Below, piece by piece: positions 30,722 through 34,795 of a DNA stretch of 34,795 nucleotides (the first letter of the stretch is position 1; each line of letters starts with the position of its first letter). The notes under the pieces are model-generated. The model did no database searches. It was not told the DNA's origin and worked only from the letters and a program-made list of their open reading frames with translations. The stretch lies in NCBI GenBank assembly GCA_033837965.1, contig JAJLLM010000033.1, forward strand, positions 1-34,795, given 5' to 3'. The DNA comes from Pseudazoarcus pumilus_A. Lineage in GTDB: Bacteria; Pseudomonadota; Gammaproteobacteria; Burkholderiales; Rhodocyclaceae. Position numbers and translations under genes: made by a program.

Positions 30722-30919
30722 CTAAACCGGGGTGGTCGGGTCGAAGGAGCCGGGGCGTGAGCTGAGGCGGAGTGCGGCGTACCGCTTCTGAACGGCGTCC
30801 GGGACGGCGGGTGCGTGGCGACGCGCCCAACGGGTTTCGCAGTGCTCGCACAGGATGGCCCGGACATGCTGCCGCGCGCGCTCCAAACGCTGGTAGCAGT
30901 GTGCGCAGATGCTTTGCAT
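30722..30919 (-). CDS. Small CxxC-CxxC zinc-ribbon-like protein
   Basis: ATG 30919, with GGAG nine bases upstream, gives 65 residues: MQSICAHCYQRLERARQHVR then LCEHCETRWARRH and a basic tail. Cys5/Cys8 and Cys24/Cys27 form two knuckles of a treble-clef or ribbon-type zinc site. The sequence is short and I do not recognise a family. A structural or nucleic-acid role is only a guess. The same frame is open further upstream to 31402 through the riboswitch, which is not coding. It is transcribed away from the riboswitch. Confidence 0.55.
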   Translation of the reverse strand: MQSICAHCYQRLERARQHVRAILCEHCETRWARRHAPAVPDAVQKRYAALRLSSRPGSFDPTTPV

Positions 30920-31114
30920 GGCCTCGGTCTCCAGCCGTGGATACGGCGCAGAATCTCGCACGGCCGGATTACAGCGCGATGAAGCCGGATCGGCCGTGGT
31001 GGCCGTTTTCCGGCGCGCGATAGGCCGGCCCGCGGCGGCGGGCCGCTGCCCGTGGTGGTGTTCTTGTGACGCGCTCGGGAGTAGAGTGGAGCCTGTCAAT
31101 GCCGGCTCGGGCCG

Positions 31115-31309
31115 GGATTCGATCGGGAGAGACCGTCGCCCACAGGGCGCGGCGCCGAAGGAGCAACCGCCCCGGAAACTCTCAGGCAAAAGGACCGACC
31201 GGATCGACATCCATCTCTGAAGAGCTGGCGGGTTCGTCACCCGCCACACCGAAGGAGCAAGCGCCACCCGCCGGGTCGGCGTGAATCTCTCAGGTACCGG
31301 ACAGAGGGG
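31115..31309 (+). ncRNA. Tandem glycine riboswitch
   Basis: Two aptamers follow each other. The first has gggagagac, then gccGAAGGAGCAAcc and the closing aCTCTCAGGcaaaaGGAC. The second has ctctgaagagc, caccGAAGGAGCAAgc and aTCTCTCAGGtaccGGACagaggggg. The repeated GAAGGAGCAA and CTCTCAGG cores are the signature glycine-riboswitch elements, and the pair is joined by the usual short linker. It lies 59 bp before the start of the DadA-like gene. Tandem glycine riboswitches usually act as ON switches for glycine catabolism. The expression platform (terminator or ribosome-site sequestration) is not obvious. Confidence 0.95.
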
Positions 31310-31367
31310 GCGTGTTCCGCGCATGTCGCGCGGGCACCCCAACCCCCGACGTCTGGAGACCGTTCCC

Positions 31368-32636
31368 ATGAAGACCATTGCCGTCATCGGTGGAGGCATC
31401 ACCGGGGTGACAAGCGCCTATGCGCTCGCCCGCAAGGGCTACTCCGTCACGCTGTTCGAGAAGCACCGTTACCCCGCCATGGAGACCTCGTTCGCCAACG
31501 GCGGCCAGCTCTCGGCGTCCAACGCGGAGACCTGGACGCACTGGAGCACGGTGCTGAAGGGGCTCAAGTGGATGCTGTGCAGCGATGCGCCGCTGCTGGT
31601 GAGTCCGAAGCCCTCGTGGCACAAGCTGTCTTGGTTCGCGCAGTTTCTCGCCGCCATCCCGCACTACCGCGCGAATACCGTCGAGACCGCCCGGCTGGCC
31701 GTGGCGGCGCGCGAGCACCTGTTCGCGTGGGCCGAGGCCGAAGGCATCGATTTCGACTGCGAGAAGCGGGGCATCCTGCATATCTATCGCGACCGTGCCG
31801 GCTTCGAGCACGCAGCCGGGGTGAGCAAGCTGCTCGCTGCCGGCGGGCTGCAGCGCTACACCGTGACGCCGGCGGAGATGCGCGCCATCGAGCCGACGCT
31901 TGCCGGCGACTACTACGGCGGCTTCTACACCGAAAGCGATTCCACCGGCGACATCCACAAGTTCACGCTGGGCCTGTCGGCCGCGCTCGACCGCCTAGGC
32001 GTGCGCAGCATCTTCGGCCGTGAGGTGGTGGCGCTGCACAGCGACGGCGAGCGTGCGACGGTGGCGGCCGCGCTCGACGGCCACGAGGAGGTGTTCGACT
32101 TCGACGCGCTGGTGGTGTGCGCCGGCGTGGCCAGCCGTGCGTTGGCGCGCCAGCTCGGCGACCGGGTGAACGTGTATCCGGTGAAGGGCTACTCGATCAC
32201 CGTCAATCTGAACGACGAGCGCAGCCGGCAGTGTGCGCCGTGGGTGAGCCTGCTCGACGACGAGACCAAGCTGGTGACCAGCCGGCTGGGGCCGGACCGT
32301 TTCCGCGTGGCCGGTACGGCCGAGTTCAACGGTTTCAACAAGGACATCCGCGCCGACCGTATCCGGCCGCTGGTGGACTGGGTGAACCGCTGCTTCCCCG
32401 GCGTGAGCACGCGTCAGGTGGTGCCGTGGGCCGGGCTGCGGCCGATGATGCCGGACATGATGCCGCGGGTGGGCCGGGGGCGACGCGCCAACGTGTTCTA
32501 CAACACCGGCCACGGCCACCTGGGCTGGACGCTGTCGGCGGCGACCGCCGACATGATCGCCGGCATTGTGGCGGGTGCGGCGGATTCGGTACCGACGGTA
32601 CAGGTGCCGGTGAGGCTGCGCCCGGACAGCGCCTGA
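31368..32636 (+). CDS. DadA-like FAD-dependent amino-acid oxidoreductase
   Basis: ATG 31368 (GGAG nine bases upstream) gives 422 residues. It opens with the FAD Rossmann loop KTIAVIGGGITGVTSAYALARKGYSVTLFE, then the ETSFANGGQLSAS motif of D-amino-acid dehydrogenases. The C-terminal GRGRRANVFYNTGHGHLGWTLSAATADMIAG completes the DAO-type fold. The nearest named family is the DadA small subunit, which oxidatively deaminates D-amino acids at the membrane, passing electrons to the respiratory chain. The glycine riboswitch upstream argues that glycine is a substrate or signal, so a glycine-oxidising role is plausible but unproven. It is convergent with the EamA gene. Confidence 0.9.
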   Translation: MKTIAVIGGGITGVTSAYALARKGYSVTLFEKHRYPAMETSFANGGQLSASNAETWTHWSTVLKGLKWMLCSDAPLLVSPKPSWHKLSWFAQFLAAIPHYRANTVETARLAVAAREHLFAWAEAEGIDFDCEKRGILHIYRDRAGFEHAAGVSKLLAAGGLQRYTVTPAEMRAIEPTLAGDYYGGFYTESDSTGDIHKFTLGLSAALDRLGVRSIFGREVVALHSDGERATVAAALDGHEEVFDFDALVVCAGVASRALARQLGDRVNVYPVKGYSITVNLNDERSRQCAPWVSLLDDETKLVTSRLGPDRFRVAGTAEFNGFNKDIRADRIRPLVDWVNRCFPGVSTRQVVPWAGLRPMMPDMMPRVGRGRRANVFYNTGHGHLGWTLSAATADMIAGIVAGAADSVPTVQVPVRLRPDSA

Positions 32637-32645
32637 GGCGGTAGG

Positions 32646-33545
32646 TCAGCGCCGTGCCGACAGCACGGCGCCGACCGACACCAGCGCCAGGCCGGCGGTG
32701 GCCATTGCCGTCAGCGGCTCGTCGAGCAGCAGCCAGGCGCCGATGGCCGAGGCGCCGGGCACGATGGCCAGCGTCATCGACGCACGGTACACGCCGATGG
32801 TCTGGCAGGCGTAGGTGTACATCGAGCCGGCGATCAGCGCCGCGATGATGCCCTGATACACGCCCTGCAATACGATCTCGCCGGTTGGCGCGGCGGCCAG
32901 ATTGCTGGGCAGCCACAGCGCATAGACCGGCAGATAGACCACCATCGACATCACCGCGATGGCGACGATGGCGGTGCGCGGCGGCACCTTCCAGTGCCGC
33001 CCGAGCATGCCGAACACCGCCCACAGCAGCGCCGCCGTGAGGAACAGCGCGTCGCCGATCCACACGTCGGAGGCGGCGACCTCGCTCAGGCTGCGAAAGG
33101 CGATCAGCAGCAGGCCGGCGGAGGTGGTGCCGAGCGCCACCAGCACCCGTCGCGAGACATGGAAACCGGTGATGGTGGCGACCAGGATGACCGTCCAGAA
33201 CGGAATGCCACCGTTGATGAACACCCCCGCATGGGCGGTGGGGGCGTAGGAAAAACCGCCGTAGGCGAACAGCGAATAGCCCACACCGGCCACCATTGCC
33301 AGCACGAAGTAACGCCCGTAGTCGGCCGGTCGCACCATGCGCAGGAAGAAAGGCAAGGCCAGCAGCCCGGACACCCCGAAGCGCAGCGCGGCGATGTCAT
33401 AGGGCGTGAGCGCGCCGGTGGAACCGGCCCGCGACACGATGTTGAAGCCCGTCCAGCACAGTACGACCACCCCCGCCGCGAGCAGGCCGCGGGTGAACTC
33501 GGCGGAGCTCGGCTCGTGCTCGTGCGATGAAGCTTTGGCGGACAT
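32646..33545 (-). CDS. EamA/DMT-family transporter
   Basis: ATG 33545, with GGAG six bases upstream, gives 299 residues. The protein has ten hydrophobic segments in two five-helix halves, starting GLLAAGVVVLCWTGFNIVSRAG and ending GLALVSVGAVLSARR. The internal duplication and the late PGASAIGAWLLLDEPLTAMA are characteristic of EamA proteins. These inner-membrane carriers export amino acids or metabolites, and the substrate is not predictable. The adjacent glycine-controlled oxidoreductase makes an amino-acid substrate attractive, but the two genes converge and need not be linked. Confidence 0.9.
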   Translation of the reverse strand: MSAKASSHEHEPSSAEFTRGLLAAGVVVLCWTGFNIVSRAGSTGALTPYDIAALRFGVSGLLALPFFLRMVRPADYGRYFVLAMVAGVGYSLFAYGGFSYAPTAHAGVFINGGIPFWTVILVATITGFHVSRRVLVALGTTSAGLLLIAFRSLSEVAASDVWIGDALFLTAALLWAVFGMLGRHWKVPPRTAIVAIAVMSMVVYLPVYALWLPSNLAAAPTGEIVLQGVYQGIIAALIAGSMYTYACQTIGVYRASMTLAIVPGASAIGAWLLLDEPLTAMATAGLALVSVGAVLSARR

Positions 33546-33672
33546 CCAGGTCTCCGGCGGGGAGGGTCGGGCTACGTTGTACGGTTGCAAGCCGGCAGCG
33601 TGAATCGGAAGTGTAGGCCTCGTAGCCTACGGGAAGCTGAATCCGGCGGGCCGGTGCTGGAGAACGCACCCC

Positions 33673-33706
33673 AAAAACGCGCAGCGCCCGGCATGTGCGG
33701 GCGCTG
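33673..33706 (-). terminator. Rho-independent terminator of gyrB
   Basis: On the minus strand CAGCGCCCG-CACATGC-CGGGCGCTG is followed by CGCG and TTTTT (ccaaaaac on the plus strand). It starts 42 bp after the gyrB stop. Confidence 0.8.
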
Positions 33707-33747
33707 CTGGCGTGTGCTAGCTCGGCGACCGTCGGCCGCCGCGGCAA

Positions 33748-34795
33748 TCAGACGTCGATGTTGCGTGCGTACACCGCATTGCCTTCGATGAAGGCGCGGC
33801 GGGGTTCGACGTTGTCGCCCATCAGCGTGGTGAAGATCTCGTCGGCGGCGATGGCGTCCTCGATCTGCACGCGCAGCAGGCGGCGCACGGCCGGATCCAT
33901 GGTGGTTTCCCACAGCTGCTCGGGGTTCATCTCGCCCAGACCCTTGTAGCGCTGTTTGCTGAGGTTGCGTTCGACCTCATTGAGCAGCCAGCGGATGGCG
34001 TCGGCGAAGCGGGTGACGGGCTGAGACTTTTCGCCGCGGCGGATTTCGGCGCCGGAGCCGATCAGGTCGGCGATGGATTCGGCGGCGTTGCGGATGCTGC
34101 GGTAGTCGCCCGAGACGAGGAAGTCTTCTTCGATGGCGGTGATGCGACGGTTGCCGTGGTGCATGCGCGCGATGACCAGACGCCAGTTCTCGGACTCTTC
34201 GTCGTACTCGGCGCTGACGCGGATGTCGTCGGAAACATGCGGCGTGATGGCGGCTGCCGAAGCGCGGGCGGCCTCCTCTGATTCGAGGCTGACGCCGATG
34301 TTGCGCGCGAGCATGGCGTGCAGCACGGCCGGGTCGATGTAGGCGGCCAGGCGGTTGATGACGGCTTCGGCCAGCAGGTAGCTGCGCGCCAGGCCGGCCA
34401 GCGCCTCGTCGACGATGGGCTCGGCGCCGTCGCGTGGCAGCAGCGCGGCGTTGTCGAGCGCGATGCGCAGCAGGTGCTGGTTGAGCTCGTTGTCGTCCTT
34501 GATGTAGAGCTCGGTCTTGCCGTGCTTGATCTTGTAGAGCGGCGGTTGGGCGATGTAGATGTGGCCGCGCTCGACCAGCTCCGGCATCTGACGGTAGAAG
34601 AAGGTCAGCAGCAGGGTGCGGATGTGGGCGCCGTCGACGTCGGCGTCGGTCATGATGATGATGCGGTGGTAGCGGAGCTTCTCGGGCTTGTAGTCATCCT
34701 TGCCGATGCCGGTGCCGAGCGCGGTGATCATGGTGGCGATCTCCTGGCTCTGCAGCAGCTTGTCGAAGCGCGCCTTCTCGACGTTGAGGATCTTG
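33748..34795 (-). CDS. gyrB: DNA gyrase subunit B, C-terminal part (5' end outside window)
   Basis: The frame is open from the window edge to TAG/TGA at 33748, giving the last ~348 residues. It includes the TOPRIM tail DADVDGAHIRTLLLTFFYRQMPEL and the C-terminal QRYKGLGEMNPEQLWETTMDP with the final EGNAVYARNIDV. Between them lies the ~165-residue insertion that distinguishes gyrB of Gram-negative bacteria from parE. GyrB supplies ATP hydrolysis for negative supercoiling with GyrA. In betaproteobacteria the usual order is dnaA-dnaN-gyrB, so dnaN and dnaA should lie just right of the window. The reading frame looks intact and is followed by a terminator. Confidence 0.96.
   Translation of the reverse strand, partial: KILNVEKARFDKLLQSQEIATMITALGTGIGKDDYKPEKLRYHRIIIMTDADVDGAHIRTLLLTFFYRQMPELVERGHIYIAQPPLYKIKHGKTELYIKDDNELNQHLLRIALDNAALLPRDGAEPIVDEALAGLARSYLLAEAVINRLAAYIDPAVLHAMLARNIGVSLESEEAARASAAAITPHVSDDIRVSAEYDEESENWRLVIARMHHGNRRITAIEEDFLVSGDYRSIRNAAESIADLIGSGAEIRRGEKSQPVTRFADAIRWLLNEVERNLSKQRYKGLGEMNPEQLWETTMDPAVRRLLRVQIEDAIAADEIFTTLMGDNVEPRRAFIEGNAVYARNIDV

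Overview
The window looks like a chromosomal segment of a GC-rich betaproteobacterium, most likely Rhodocyclales (Thauera/Azoarcus/Zoogloea type). The reasons are the high GC, the EarP/Arg32-type EF-P pair, the NorQ/NorD pair, the ArsR/ArsH pair and the general protein flavour. gyrB enters at the right edge on the minus strand, so dnaN, dnaA and oriC would be expected a few kb to the right; the window is then origin-proximal. This placement is inference.

Layout. 1-396: 3'-truncated DUF2165 membrane protein. 547-650: palindromic MITE-like repeat. 709-2426: an integron fragment read on the minus strand, with an attI closely resembling the class 1 attI1, one AT-richer cassette gene (P-loop NTPase of unknown function) and an attC-like site. 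No integrase gene is present; norD ends about 290 bp from attI. 2716-7869: three overlapping or abutting minus-strand genes, a PAS-PAS-PAS-GGDEF-EAL protein with a CZB-like tail, then norQ, then norD. 8010-9397: PH-like membrane protein and two tandem Roadblock/LC7-like proteins. 9391-11759: arsR-arsH diverging from an aldo/keto reductase and a VOC protein. 11766-14424: dual-CDGSH protein, then the peroxide-defence operon ahpC-ahpF. 14696-16717: lipoprotein, DUF697-like protein and histone-deacetylase-family hydrolase. 16898-18696: earP-efp, a translation factor and its arginine rhamnosyltransferase. 18935-21467: rsuA diverging from an SRPBCC protein and rdgC. 21483-26980: gcdH, an M14-family deacylase, a thiamine-binding-like protein, alkB, a TPR-methyltransferase and an HDOD protein. 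26981-30488: TonB siderophore receptor, PepSY protein and a 51-aa membrane protein behind a Fur-like dyad. 30722-30919: small zinc-ribbon protein. 31115-32636: tandem glycine riboswitch upstream of a DadA-like FAD oxidoreductase. 32646-33545: EamA transporter. 33748-34795: gyrB (5' partial).

The most unusual element is the integrase-less attI-cassette-attC module. It sits directly downstream of norD on the same strand, and its NTPase carries a C-terminal segment reminiscent of a degenerate PD-(D/E)xK fold. The most interesting regulatory arrangements are a c-di-GMP enzyme translationally coupled to norQ, and a tandem glycine riboswitch placed before a DadA-like enzyme rather than before glycine-cleavage genes.
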